Shown: positions 46,980 to 59,019, counted from the first letter of the stretch. The stretch is 64,000 nt of DNA from Bedellia somnulentella (GCA_963576735.1 OY755175.1:15330401-15394400), one strand, 5' to 3'. Numbers and translations: made by a program. Notes: a model not told the origin generated them from the letters alone.

Positions 46980-47439
46980 CCATGATAAAATTAACCACAC
47001 ATAATGTGTTTAGTAAAGACAAATTGGTCTAGGCCCGACCCGGTATTTGAACCCACGCCTGTCTGCATGATGGACATAAATCCTTATCCATTGAGCTATA
47101 GGTTACGGTTGTCATTTAACAATCATAATGAAACAATCAAAGCATTACAATCCCTCGATTTTGGTGAAACTGAACGAATCCCATCAAATTGTGACAATAA
47201 ATTCAAGATAGCAAAGTTGGATGCCAGGTACGGCCATTAAAACTTTCTTGAGCCGGGCGTGATATGAAATCGATATTATAGAATTGGCGTCGATGATAAA
47301 CTTCTAAGGTAATTACCGATAATGAGATATTCCGTTTAATTAGCACTTGGGACTTGCAATATCTGAAGGCAAACTTGGTGTGTTTAAGAAATTTTATTAT
47401 ACTAGAGGAGAGCTGATGGATCCTGGCAATTTGAGATTA

Positions 47440-47626
47440 CACACATATACACATATACTCACGGCAATAAATCCGTTAAAGGGGTAGCGAGAGAGAAAAT
47501 CAGAAAATTCTTCAGCCACTTTTGGAAGTTAAGTGGGAAAATGATTGTAAAATGATTGTTTTTGGTGATGAGTCTCACGGGAAGAAACGGGGTAGTGCTA
47601 TTATAAGTCGACTCTACACAGCTCTT
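47440..47626 (-). mobile_element. SINE family B copy, internally deleted
   Basis: ACTCACGGCAATAAATCCG, GCCACTTTTGGAAGTTAAGT, then a jump to GAAACGGGGTAGTGCTATT and CGACTCTACACAGC. The segment with GGAGACCC to CGTACACCC is missing. Confidence 0.75.
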
Positions 47627-47944
47627 TATAATCTGTTCTTCTTTATGACCTATTTTAAGGCATGAACCCAAGGTTATAACTATAAATTGTCGTTAGTGAC
47701 ACTTTTGTCTTCGTTAGTAAAACTATCTCTCTGGCTTTGAAATTTTATAAGTCATTTCCGTACTCTGGTAGTGAGCTAAATCCTTAGAAATACATCTATA
47801 TTAGATCTTATTAATATAAAAAAAACACTGGCCCATTTTAGGATTATTATATCTGAATTATTTTATTAATTTTGCTGAATGTGAGTGATTTTCATAGGTG
47901 TACATAAATACATATAATTATGCATTACATATTTTGTATTATTA

Positions 47945-48125
47945 CATTGGGGTATACACAGAGACTATAGAATGCAATTTCGTAAAATTACGGCTGATCT
48001 GTCAACCATAATTCTCATTTATCAATCTTTTAAACAAGTTATCTTATTCTTCACAGACGACCTCTTACGACACCCATGGGAGGAAATGAGTTAGTGTTAT
48101 TCTAAGCCGACCCTTCACACTATAC
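47945..48125 (-). repeat. RTE 3' scrap and SINE family B 5' scrap
   Basis: GGGGTATACACAGAGACTAT (RTE 3' end, reversed) near 47950, and GACCTCTTACGACACCCATG to TTCTAAGCCGACCCTTCACA (family B head, reversed) at 48058-48120. Confidence 0.55.
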
Positions 48126-48306
48126 ATTAAATCTCAAAACATTATAGCGATCCTCTTGATTGTGTTAATTAAGCTAAGATTAAAGCTGAAGATACCACCG
48201 TGTGTATGTAACATCGTTTAACAAAGTTTCCCAAACTATACTAGTAGTCTTGTTTTCAAAGACCTTTGTGAACCACTTCAGTCGTAAGGGTCACTGCTCT
48301 GGAGGC

Positions 48307-48436
48307 CTAGTACGGGCGCTATTTTATCAACACGATGTCGGTTAGAATGAGATGGCAGTATACGATGCTAAGTAAGCACGTAAGAGATGGCTGTTTTATA
48401 CCATGCGATATTTAGTTAAAAGGTCCCTCGTACTAG
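48307..48436. mobile_element. MITE with CTAGTACGGG termini
   Basis: CTAGTACGGGCGC at the left and GGTCCCTCGTACTAG at the right. The interior GAGATGGCAGTATACGATGC and AAGAGATGGCTG recurs, reversed, in the MITE at 61958-62096. Confidence 0.65.
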
Positions 48437-48697
48437 CTAGGCGGTTGGGAAACGGTGGATACCTTTGTAACTAGATCCCCGCCCGGTTGTTAAAGCTACA
48501 ACAACTTAAATTGCTTTTTTATACCTTTTTGATATTAAGAAATCAAAGAAAAAATATTATTTTCTGCACTTTGTCTTTTTCGTTTATATAAAAACATTAA
48601 AAAGTGAACAAAGTAAGGTCAAATCAAGTTCTGAAGAGATGAAAAAAGATAAGTGATATTTAAATTAAATATATGATATAAAACCCATAAAAAACAT

Positions 48698-48880
48698 GCT
48701 AGCTCTGTGGGTAGAATACCCGGCAATCATGCAGACAGATGTGGGTTCAAACCCCGGGTCTTTTGTGAGTTCATATTGGTGGTTAATTTATTATGGTTGT
48801 TAACGGTAAGGTAAAACATTTATAAATCTGCCACTCCTTCACGGATATGCGGCGTAAACGTTGGAGTCTTTGATTTTTTG
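48698..48880 (+). mobile_element. SINE family A, internally deleted
   Basis: Head GCTAGCTCTGTGGGTAGA with CAATCATGCAGACAG and a clear B box GGGTTCAAACCCC. Then GTTGTTAACGGTAAGG jumps to the 3' end CACGGATATGCGGCGTAAAC. Confidence 0.8.
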
Positions 48881-49418
48881 AGATTAAAATATGAGCAACT
48901 AAATCCTGTGTTTTTAAAACTTCACTTTTGTAACATAAAATAAAATAATCGGTAATGTATATATAATAATTTTTTTGCGCAGTTTTTTTTCTTATTGTAA
49001 ATATTGTGAATCACTTACTAAGTGTTCATATATAATAGCTTTTATAGTACCCAGCCCTCGTGTCTCAACAATAACTCTACAATACATTACTGGAAGCTCA
49101 TTTAAGAGTGATAATACAACTTGGAACACAAAATATGTAACCTTGTTTTAATTATCCGCTTCATCACGTAAAACGTACATACCCTTTGAAATTTAGGACA
49201 GGCAATTCGTGGAAACCGTGTAGCATTCGCATGTCGGAATAATCATAACTGTAAATTTTGGTTGTATCATAAACATACCGCAAAAATAAACGTTTCTTTT
49301 ATTTATAGCTTTGGTTTTTTTCAGTAACGTGAATCAAGAAAAATGAATTTCTACTGCTGGACGTCAACTTTGAGAGAATAATTCCATTAGATGAATCAAC
49401 AAACTTAGATATATTAAA

Positions 49419-50116
49419 CCCACCAAAAACATTAAATGTAAAAAAATGCCAAGTCTCTCGATGCAGTTTTTCCATCTTAAAAAGTTTTGAGATCTCATAG
49501 AAGCCAAGTCCTATTCAAAATATTTCGTAGTTATAAATCAACATTTAGTAATTGTATCAATAGTTTTCTTTATATTATAATTATAGTGACTTGGCAATGA
49601 GCACAAGAAGAAACAAATAAAACGGCATACTCGTATTTGGAGGAGTTGAAAGTTACACACACCGCATGCGTAAACATTAATATCACAAAATTAATTTTCT
49701 TTTGGTTTATCCGTGTCGTCCCAACCGAATTTCGGCAACGGCAGTCAGTCTTAGTGCACTCTCGATTCATTTACTTTTATAAAGCGATGGCCCGTAAGGT
49801 ATTCTTAATTATTGTATTGGAGCATGTAGTCGGTAGTGACCATCATGATTCACACATAACAAATAATCTGATCACTGGTCTCGTCAGTAACATTTGCATA
49901 TAATTCCAGGCAGCAAGCAGCTTTTAATTTGTGCTCATTGCCAAGTCACTATAATTATAATATAAAGAAAACTATTGATACAATTACTAAATGTTGATTT
50001 ATAACTACGAAATATTTTGAATAGGACTTGGCTTCTATGAGATCTCAAAACTTTTTAAGATGGAAAAACTGCATCGAGAGACTTGGCATTTTTTTACATT
50101 TAATGTTTTTGGTGGG
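49419..50116. repeat. Perfect 186-bp inverted repeat around a 326-bp centre
   Basis: Left arm 49419-49604 (CCCACCAAAAACATTAAATG ... TTGGCAATGAGCAC) is mirrored base for base by the right arm 49931-50116. The centre (49605-49930) has unrelated sequence with short frames that I do not recognise. The right arm ends 3 bp before the stop codon of the Helitron helicase relic, so it is that element's 3' sequence duplicated in reverse. Confidence 0.9.
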
Positions 50117-50119
50117 ATC

Positions 50120-50497
50120 TCATTTATTTTTTGTAATGCATTTCTTTCTTTTACTTTTAGGTGACCTCACAATTTCTTGGACGTCAGCTACTGCTTTGCT
50201 TAGAACCCATTCTCTATCTCTATCTCTTCTGTTTCTTCTCTGAGGCTTCGTTACTTCTAAGGTAGACAAGTCTGGGCGATATATACTTCGGAGTCGATTA
50301 TATTCAGCTATTGCTGTCTCCTGAGCTTTGATACTACTAAAATTCACATTTATTAAATGTAATCCACCCAAACTAGTCACTCTTGAAAGGGCCACGTATG
50401 CTTGTTTGACGACTGAAAACTCCCATACATGCTGTATGACAACGAATGAAATAAACACGACCCATCTCCAGGAATAGAGATAACTCTGTGTGGACAA
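50120..50497 (-). pseudogene. Helitron helicase (PIF1-like) C-terminal fragment
   Basis: The 125-codon frame ends in a stop at 50120. Near residues 32-48 it has QAYVALSRVTSLGGLHL, helicase motif VI of the PIF1-like domain of Helitron Rep/helicase proteins, followed by EYNRLRSIYRPDL, which is usual in these proteins after motif VI. The tail is basic. The Rep domain and helicase motifs I-V are absent, and the first 25 residues do not match, so the frame is a truncated relic of a rolling-circle transposon. Confidence 0.85.
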
Positions 50498-51479
50498 AGG
50501 TCGCCATTTATGTACAATATTTCACGTTCCATTACACTATATTTACAATTACTTCTATAACAATAGGGCTTAAACTTATATAAATATATGCAAACTAAAT
50601 AGAACTAAACTAACTAACAAATAACTAACTAAATAAATATATATCTACTAACTTACAAACGATAACTAAACTAAACTAAATAACACGTAAAGTTCTCCGA
50701 ATATCAATTATCACTACAATATTTTTTAGTTTCGAAATGGGTTTTCATAGACAGATGGCGCTATCAAATGAAAATTATCGAATTATTTTGAAGTACCTAC
50801 TACTTACACTGCGCTTTGTAACGCAACCATAGCGCGATTCAGACAGGTACAACGCCATCTATCGAGCGCGCATACAATATTTATCGCAATACAATGGAGT
50901 TTTAGCTTTATTAATTTAATGAACTTTATGTATTAATTTGTATTAATGATAGTCTATGTATTACATTTATATTATTCTTTTCTATTCTATGTATGTATTC
51001 ATCCAATTGAATAGGTACTTGAACAACGAACAAAGTTAACAATGCAGTCAAAATCCATACATAATGTTCTTGCCAAACCGCAAATATAAAATTGTTTTCT
51101 ATGGCATATATAATTTTTTAATGTTTTTATAATTTTTCCTTTATATGTGGCTAATGACCTATCTTGGTGCAAAATTTGAAGTTTCTAAGTCTGCTAGAAG
51201 TACCTTAGATTTTTGATGATCTGTCAGTGAGTCAGTGAGTGACAAAATGGTGTAACTTTGATCGACCGTAACTCCTAAACTATTAATTCATTTGGCGTGT
51301 AATTTCGAACTTAAGCTTGTTCCAATGCCTACTATTATTCACCGAAAACCTAAACTCCTAGCTTTGTCCACGTCGAAGATAAAGGGGGGGCGAAACAGCC
51401 GCGAAACGCTTCGAGAAAAGATGGTACGGCCGTGCCCGTTTTGCTCGAGACTTGGCAGGGGCACTGCCGTGCCCCCAGA
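50498..51479 (-). mobile_element. Probable 5' part of a Helitron, minus strand
   Basis: Read on the minus strand, the block would start TCTGGGGGCACGGCAGTGCC (51479 downward), with the 5'-TC after an A that Helitrons show, and a GGGGCAC/GTGCCCC hairpin at the tip. It continues GGGCACGGCCGTACCATC and CCATTTTGTCACTCACTGAC. Orientation agrees with the helicase relic. The 3' CTRRT end is not resolved. The open frame at 51292-51573 is not a gene. Confidence 0.5.
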
Positions 51480-52970
51480 TACAAATAAAATAATTTATTT
51501 CATATTTTTGTATATTTTTAATAGTTGTCGTAACAATTTTTCTACAATAGAATTGCTAAAAAGAAAAATATAACCGTTTGATGGTTTTGATAGAAAGTTA
51601 TGGTTATGGTTAGCATTGTAAAATACGAATTTAACCTAGCAAACTTTGAGAATAAGTTTTCGTGGTTAATAATACGTACCGACAAAAGTCAAGATCAAAA
51701 TTCCAACAAAAAGAAAATTGCAATGTAAGTTAAATCCACGATACTGCGCCAATCAGTATTGGATAAACTCGAATGAGTTTCAGATCTCTTCCTCAAAAGT
51801 TTGCCTATTTACTTCGCTTCATTTGCATTTTTGCAGTTAAAGGGGCTCGAAGTACGCCTCTTCAAACTAAATTTACCGCGTAACAAGGAAAATCCATTAT
51901 CATCTTTCAGCTCGCTTAGTCTCGTTTGGAAGTAGCCGTCAGCCAAGAGGCATTTTATTCGAATTATTCGTTGTTCAACATTTAATTATTGTACATCGGA
52001 TAGGAAACCAGCTCGGTGTTGTATTCAAAATCCTGTGCGCTAATTGATGCAACAATGTTTAATAAAGGAACCGCAATGTTTGCTCCAAATAATATATTCA
52101 GACTCAAAATTACAATGAAATCATTTTACAAATTTATTAAGTTAATTGGTGCAAAACATAATATGTAATGAGAATAATTACGACTGACATTGATAATTTG
52201 AAAGTGAGTAAGAGGGTCTAAAGTTAGAAGAAGAGCTTTGTTTATAGCTTGTGTGAGAAGCGTGAAGAATATCAAATCAAATCAAAGTTCATTTATTTCA
52301 GATTCAAGGTAATCCATATTATAGTACATCAATACACAAAAAAAAAGTAAATTAAATTAGGTTATTAAATTAATTATATAACACTAAAATTTACAAAATT
52401 AAAACATAAAAAGTAAATTAAATTAAGTTATAAAATTAATTAAATATTACAGAAAAATTTACAAAGTATCCTAAAATTAGAATAATCAATGAAGTAAAAT
52501 ATATTTATATAATTATTTGGCACAGTGGCGTACTGGGAAATTGGGATAGTTCAAAATGGCGATCGATAATCTTTGCCTAGTTTTACGGAAACTGCACGAG
52601 TAAGTAACTCAATTCCTAAAGGATAGAATAGTATGGTTCATTTAAAAAAAATATATTTGTAATTAAAAATGGTCATTACAGGATTATAAAATACACCTTA
52701 GTGGTCGCATTAAGCTATTTATTTTTGATTTTATTACCTTAGTTATGGCGTAAGAACATCTGAACAGTTTTTTACTCGTTTTTGACAATGACCCAATAGT
52801 AGCTTTAGTGGCGATGATAAGCTTTACTAAATTTAAAACTCGCGATTGTCTAACTCATCTTTATCGTACTACTCGCGGAAATAAACAAGGTATAATAATA
52901 TTCAAAGCTAATACCACAACTGCGGTACTAAATATTTAAGCACCGTTTTATCAGAAATGTATATATTTGC
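51480..52970. other. No gene; LINE-like 3' end at 52262-52330 and RTE scrap at 52550-52585
   Basis: AATCAAATCAAATCAAAGTT then CATTTATTTCAG looks like a reversed LINE end with a (TTTGA)n tail. AATGGCGATCGATAATCTTT matches the RTE 3' end. The rest is unassigned. Confidence 0.4.
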
Positions 52971-52974
52971 TGCG

Positions 52975-53150
52975 GGAAGTAAGCTTGCTCCTACTGCATG
53001 TATTTGCCCACTGCTGGGTGGTGTAATCCCCTCAGATCTTCGCTGTAATGAGGGCTTGGGTGCGCTTTTGTCGACTACTCCCTTCAATCAGGCTTCCATT
53101 CTGTTTCCTCACAAAGGAACGAGGCAGGAGTGCCGCAGGATTAAGAGATT
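52975..53150 (+). repeat. Fragment of a lepidopteran dispersed repeat (TTTGCCCACTGCTGGG)
   Basis: ATTTGCCCACTGCTGGGTGG with AGATCTTCGCTGTAATGAGG is a phrase I know from many moth/butterfly repeats. The open frame at 52957-53307 passes through it and is not a gene. Confidence 0.5.
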
Positions 53151-53154
53151 ATTC

Positions 53155-54090
53155 GCGCAAGTCTGGAATTATTATACACATTGTTTTAAAACCATTCTCG
53201 GAATATTTTCTTTTGTAACTTATATTTATGAATTTAATGAGAATAGATATGTTGAAATAAAAATGTTATGTTTTTTGGGTTTCCGCATTTTGTATAGAAT
53301 TGTATGAACGGAGGTAACTTACGTAATAAAAAAGGAGGATCGATGTGACAATGATTAGATGCCGATTATATAATAATAAATACCTATCAACCAAACATTT
53401 TACATGTTCCTTAGTAAAATTAAACACATCTTCACTGAGAGGCGGAATTGTGCTTTTCTTACCCGATACCAAACACACTAAATCACACTCAAAATTAGAA
53501 AACGACCAATCTAATATGATGATGATGTAATGCACAAAACTTTTATATTTATGTTGTTAAAATCTGAAATTGAAATTGTATCGTAGTAACTCAGTATATT
53601 TGAATAAGTTATTTGAGTCCACGCTATCAATCTTCCATACAAGTTAGCTCTGTCAATGTTTGAGTTAACGTCGCTTCTTTATAGTATAAATACGAAAGGT
53701 TCGAACTCAATACTTACAGCGTATTTTATCAGCGAACTTTTCTCGTAAAAATCCTTCTGAAGCCAAATTGTACGTTGGAAATTTCTTTTGTTTTTAAATA
53801 TCTGGTGAGATTGGAGAAAGTTTTTCAACTTTACGCTCTTGTTTTAATAAAGCCACGTGAATTATATCTTCCGTTTAAATGACGAATTACTTTTTACATT
53901 ATTAGGTTGACATTTCATTATACGGTTGTCGCACTGTCGGACGTCTTTGAGAGTTTTATTGCAATTAATAAATATGTGTAGAGTGTGGGTTGAGTTATTA
54001 ACTAGTATGTCATTTCAATTAAGAATACGTAGGCATGCGGTTATGTTAAGATTTAAACCATCTCATTTCTGTTACCAATTTGGCTTTGAA
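53155..54090. other. No gene or element recognised
   Basis: AT-rich. Short frames on both strands without domains. Confidence 0.35.
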
Positions 54091-54105
54091 TATGAGAAAT
54101 ATATA

Positions 54106-54335
54106 CATACATACATATACTCACGGCTATAAATCCCTTAACGGGGTAGCCAGAGCTTTGGAATGATAAATTCCTCAGCCACTTTTGGAAGTTGATTGGG
54201 GAAAAGATGATTTTGGTGATTTTGGTGATGGGTCTCCAACCACATCGCCCAAAGATTACTATACACTTACTCGCCTCTTACGATCACCCACGGGTAGAAA
54301 TGGGGTATTGTTATTCTAAGCCGACACTACACGGC
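54106..54335 (-). mobile_element. SINE family B copy
   Basis: (CATA)n TACTCACGGCTATAAATC to TTCTAAGCCGACACTACACG. The repeat TGAGAAATATATA occurs at 54093-54105 and 54346-54358, with 10 extra bases before the right copy. Confidence 0.82.
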
Positions 54336-54764
54336 TAATATATGTTGAGAAATATATATTACACACAAAGTAAGTTTAGTCGTATGATAGCTAGGGAAAC
54401 GTTCAATTTTCGAATAATGGTTATTTAAGTCATTCCAAAAACTGTATACAAGCTGTACATGTTTTCTGAATGTTTACTTAAATTCATTTTAAGATACGTA
54501 TTATATACATATAGATATTTCTCTGTTTAATATCACAGCATTAAAAAACGTAGATCAGAAAAACAATTGTTAAAATAAATGTAATGGTATGTAAGTAGAG
54601 GACGACTACTAAGATATAAATAAATTCAAATAGAGTATGAGCTGGAAAAGAAGGCGTTTGAAAAGTGTAAAATATAAGGGCTTATGTTAAATTATTCATT
54701 ATTCATTAATTTTTAATAATAATTTATATACAATTGATTTAGTAAAAAAAAATCACGAGGTTTT

Positions 54765-54835
54765 CTAGGATTGTAATGATTAGAGATAGATAGTCTTTGC
54801 CTACACCTACGGGAACCTATGTATGAGTATTGTAT
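54765..54835 (+). repeat. RTE LINE 3' scrap
   Basis: TAGATAGTCTTTGCCTACAC then CTACGGGAACC. Last 60 bp only. Confidence 0.6.
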
Positions 54836-55489
54836 AAAAAACTAGAAACGTTCATAAAATACAAACCCTTCACGGGTTAATAATTGTCAAGTAATCGAGT
54901 ACAAAGCGAATAAATGTTAGTTAGCTAAAACATCACTCATGTGCTTTCGCTTGTCGAGTGCCGCCATGCTACCATGCCACAGATTATGCAGCTCAGTTCA
55001 TCTGATGTATGATCTGTGAAGTGACGCAATATGAAATGGGCGGGAAAACCTGCCGGTTTTGTGCAAAGTTTGTGTCGTTTTATAAAATGCTATCACAGTT
55101 TTTTTACTTTTTAGTTATGTTTGTTATCTGTGAAAACTATGAATATGAGCTACGAATTTAGTTCGGAGTTTGAAAAGTTAAGCGGAATGTAGATGATGAG
55201 AATTATTAGAATATATATTTCTGCTATATATATATTGAAAAAATATACGATTATTAGGGTGTTTGGGAATTTGCTCATAAAATGAAATTAGCATCGTATC
55301 GTTCCCAGCGTGATTGGCGCTTCCACTGTCACGTTCAGTTTTACGATGAAGCTCTACATGCGATACATAAAAATAATGATCTCTTTGCCTTTTATTTTTA
55401 TATTTCTTATCTGATGTTTTTTTGGCTGAAATTTGGTGGAAAGGTAATTTGGAACCAGGAGATATACATTACACTTTTTTGGCCTAAGA

Positions 55490-55640
55490 CCTTCTCAAGT
55501 ATGAAGAATAATATATCATGTATGAGAAGATTGATGGTAGTAAACGAAGCTAGAGAGGTTAGTCAGGATTGTATAAGTGGCGATCAATAGTCTCTGTCTG
55601 CCCCAATGGGAACTAATAGGTATATGTATGTACCTTTTCA
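55490..55640 (+). mobile_element. RTE LINE 3'-end fragment
   Basis: CTCAAGTATGAAGAATAATA, GTAAACGAAGCTAGAGAGGT, GTGGCGATCAATAGTCTCTG and CCCCAATGGGAACTAATAGG: the same order as in the copy at 248-1570. Confidence 0.82.
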
Positions 55641-56429
55641 AAAAACAAAGGCGCTTTTCTATCTCTACCGATTCATATCGCTCACTCCACAAATTACACT
55701 ATTCCTCACTTGATCATTTTAAAAATTAAGCAACATTAAAGTTTGTGTTCTAAATATGATCGACTTATCGAGACAAAATATTCTCACCTTAAAATCGTAT
55801 TTTCAAAAACAATACTCCAACAGATATAGCGAAAGAAAATCATTGGAAAATGTACCGAATAAATGTCAACCCTCAAGATTATATTCGAAATCTTTTGACA
55901 TCTCAACTGTTGTGGAACGACATCAATGTTCTGTGTTCAGTAGCGTAACAAAGAAAACGTTATCTTGACTATTCATCTCAGTGATTTGCTACTGATGTAA
56001 AAGAGACGGAAGGCAATTGAAAATACAGCCCTTGGGCGTGTAGCAGTTTTTTGTTCGGGCGACAAAGCAATCTATCAATGTACGATGACGTACTTTCTGA
56101 GGAATAACGTAGTACATCACGAAAGAGTTGGCAACGAAATATATTTATAACCCTTTATTAGTAAGTAGCTTTAACAGAATTTGGGTCAACTTTTTTGGAA
56201 TTGGGAAGTTTGAGGTTAAAGTATTTGGTATAAATATGTTATTGCACGTTTACGTTTTTATATCGTTGAAATAGTATTCGAATCTTGATGTTTTTCTAAT
56301 AAACTTTTTTTTCATTTAAATCATAGTTTTTAATTCATCATATTATTTTTTCTATCTATTATATCTATATGTATATATACATATAAATAAAACCAGTTTC
56401 AAAGTATTTTTAACACCAAAAAATTCATC

Positions 56430-56888
56430 ATTAAATTAAACAACATATTACCTAACATGTACATGACCTTTAGAAAATAATGACTAAATTCAGTATACGA
56501 GAACCTCGGTCATATTTCAGCACTGATAGCACATCAACACGGCCCTTATTGTGAAAAAGCACGGATTAATTGCGGTGCTTTCCGGTTGGTTCCGTATAAC
56601 ATTTAGAAATGTTCATTATACTGAGTATTTAAACAATAAACATAGCTGTTATTAAATGTATAATTAAAAAAAATATAGGAACAAATACGTTCAAATTAAT
56701 CAACGTACCTAACCTATCATGAACCTGACCTTTAGAAAATAATGACTAAATTCAGTATATACAGTATAGATTCTCGACCTCGGTCATATTTCAGCGATAG
56801 CACACCAACACGGCCCTTATTGTGGAACAGCGCGGTTTAATTGTGGTGCTTTCCGGATGGTTCCGGATAACATTTGGAAATGTTAATG
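56430..56888 (+). repeat. Two-unit direct duplication, about 260-bp spacing
   Basis: CCTTTAGAAAATAATGACTA, CCTCGGTCATATTTCAGC, ACACGGCCCTTATTGTG and GGTGCTTTCCGG occur in the same order at about 56470-56610 and 56730-56880. Unit 2 is followed at once by a MITE. Confidence 0.75.
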
Positions 56889-56896
56889 ACGCCGGT

Positions 56897-57065
56897 AGGC
56901 CGGGGGGCTGATTACGTATCTTTTGCAACCACGATTGTGTCGCAAGTTGCAATATTGTCGTTGGCAAAACTGTCAAACTGCATACAAATTTTTGACAATG
57001 ACAGCGATAATCTTGCAACTTGCGACACAATCGACGGACGCTAAAGATACATAATCAGGGGGCCG
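56897..57065. mobile_element. MITE with CTGATTACGTATCTTT termini, copy 2
   Basis: CTGATTACGTATCTTTTGC and TTGTGTCGCAAGTTGCAATA on the left mirror CTTGCAACTTGCGACACAAT and AAAGATACATAATCAG on the right. It separates GACGCCGGTAGGCCGG from GATGTCGCGTGCGGGG. Confidence 0.8.
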
Positions 57066-58057
57066 ATGTCGCGTGCGGGGAAGACACTATCGCCGGCTGA
57101 ATATTCATTTGGACTCTTATCAGGGTCGGCAGTATTACCTTACTTGGGAAGTAGTGGAACTAGTTTGTAGGTTGCGGGTAACTTCACATTACTGTATGGT
57201 AGATTCAAGTTTATATACATTGACTACGTCTGAAATTTAAATAGTCATCATTATACTTTTAAATCTTTTAATTATGAGATAAAGAGGGCTATACTCCAGT
57301 ATCTTTTTTGGGGGAATGAGAATGATTGATTAAACTCAGAGATTTAAACAGAACTGAAGTATCTTTAAATTAAAGTAAATCAACAACTAATTCAACCTAA
57401 GCCTTACAACTGGATCACTAAGTTAATTTTCGAATAATTACTTTTACTTCAGACATAGCATACATGTTTAAGGACTTTGATAAGTATTCAATAAACAGTA
57501 GAAGCCAAGTCAAAAAAAACAAACAGTAAAAGCAAAAGAATAAATGTATGTTTCATAAAACCCATAAAATTCGGTGGCGTTGCAAATAAATTTTAAACAA
57601 AACACCCATTTATTCAAAACTTTTGTATTTTGTTGGCGAACATTCAGTTTAAAATTTGTTTGCGGAAATATATAGCATTTCAAATATTACCATGAAGTTT
57701 TAAAAGGTTCTGAGTGGACTTTAGATGCAACAAATACGAATGGGACTGACGGAAAGTAATGGATCTTTTATTTCGCCGTACGAAAAGATACATTCCATTT
57801 TTTATTTAAAAACGTACAGCAATATTTTTCCCGAAGATGACATTTCGGTCAAATGGCTATGTTGTCATCAGTTTCATTAACATTTTTTTTACTTTCATAT
57901 AAAAGTAGAGATAATTCAAGTACGGTGTTTGCTAAATTTGACGCAATGACGTGATGCAACTCACTTATTAAAAATCACACATTTTAAATCCCAGTATGGT
58001 TCCATCAATGTATTGAAAACCAAACATGAGTGCATCTTATGCGTTAGTGCTATTTAC
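57066..58057. other. No gene or element recognised
   Basis: AT-rich, no meaningful frame. Confidence 0.4.
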
Positions 58058-58069
58058 TATGCTATAGAA

Positions 58070-58321
58070 CATACATACATACATACACTCACGGCTATAA
58101 ATCCCTAGAAGGAGTAGCCAGAGCTAAGGAATTAAAAATTCCTCAGCCACCTATGGAAGTTGCATGGGGAAAAGATGGTAAAATAAAAGTTGTTGGTGAT
58201 GGGTCTCCAACCGCGTCGCCCAAAAATCCCTTAAAAAGCCCCAACACCGTTAGTCGCCTCTTAAGTACACCCACTGGAAGAAATGGGGTAGTGCTATTCT
58301 AAGCATAGACACTACACAGCA
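58070..58321 (-). mobile_element. SINE family B copy, full length
   Basis: (CATA)n CACTCACGGCTATAAATC to CACTACACAGCA. Target duplication TATGCTATAGAA (58058-58069 and 58322-58333). Confidence 0.88.
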
Positions 58322-58644
58322 TATGCTATAGAAAAAATCTTAAAACTAAACACAAAATTTTACACGACCCATATATATCGGATATATCCAGACATAATAA
58401 AAAAGAGCTTATTGGATAATTCAATAACTCGGGTATAATCTCCTTTAATCTTGAGTAATGGGTTTGCGGTTTCCGTCTATAACACTAAACTAACAGATCC
58501 GAAGTGACAACCACTTAGATGATATAAAACACATGCTACATATTAATTACGAGCTCTTTGAAGTAAATAAGTTTACTATAAAAATAAATGTATATTTTTA
58601 TTAGCGATTATAGGATTGCTGTCTGTGACTAAGTAATCTAACAA

Positions 58645-58889
58645 GCTGTGTAGTGTCGGCTTAGAATAGCACTACCCCATTTCTTCTGGTGGGTGTACGT
58701 AAGAGGCGACTAACGGTATTGGGGCTTTGAAGGGATTATTGGGCGATGCGGTTGGAGACCCATCACCAACAACCTTGATTTTACCATCTTTTCCCCACGC
58801 AACTTCCAAAAGTGGCTGAGGAATTTCTAATTCCTTAGCTCTGGCTACCCCTTCTAGGGATTTATAGCCGTGAGTATATGTATGTATGT
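58645..58889 (+). mobile_element. SINE family B copy with 45-bp flanking repeats
   Basis: GCTGTGTAGTGTCGGCTTAG to (TATG)n. It is flanked by a 45-bp direct repeat with three mismatches (58600-58644 and 58890-58934; both contain GATTATAGGATTGCTGT). This is far longer than the usual duplication. Confidence 0.88.
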
Positions 58890-59019
58890 ATTAACGATTA
58901 TAGGATTGCTGTTTGTGATTAAGTAATCTAACAATTTATTTTTGATCTAAATATTAACTAGCATAACTACTGAAACTTATTAAAAACATCGTATCTATAT
59001 CCGTCGTATCCAATAGAGA

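Larger units (their letters stand above)
46155..47115 (-). mobile_element. SINE family A copy split by two MITEs
   Basis: SINE pieces at 46155-46204 (CGTTCATGCCGAATATCCCC), 46331-46462 (CGTTTTGCTTGGACGGTG, CACCGCTAACAACCA) and 46980-47115 (CCATGATAAAATTAACCACA, then the head with a reversed B box TATTTGAACCCACGCC). Together they span the whole SINE in order. Confidence 0.8.

Noticed and set aside
49637..49903. 88-codon frame in the centre of the large palindrome as a transposase
   Set aside because: No DDE, Rep or zinc-finger motif is visible. Too short and unsupported.
55282..55590. 102-codon frame as a host gene
   Set aside because: Its 3' part is the RTE LINE C-terminus (NEAREVSQD). The 5' part has no domain.
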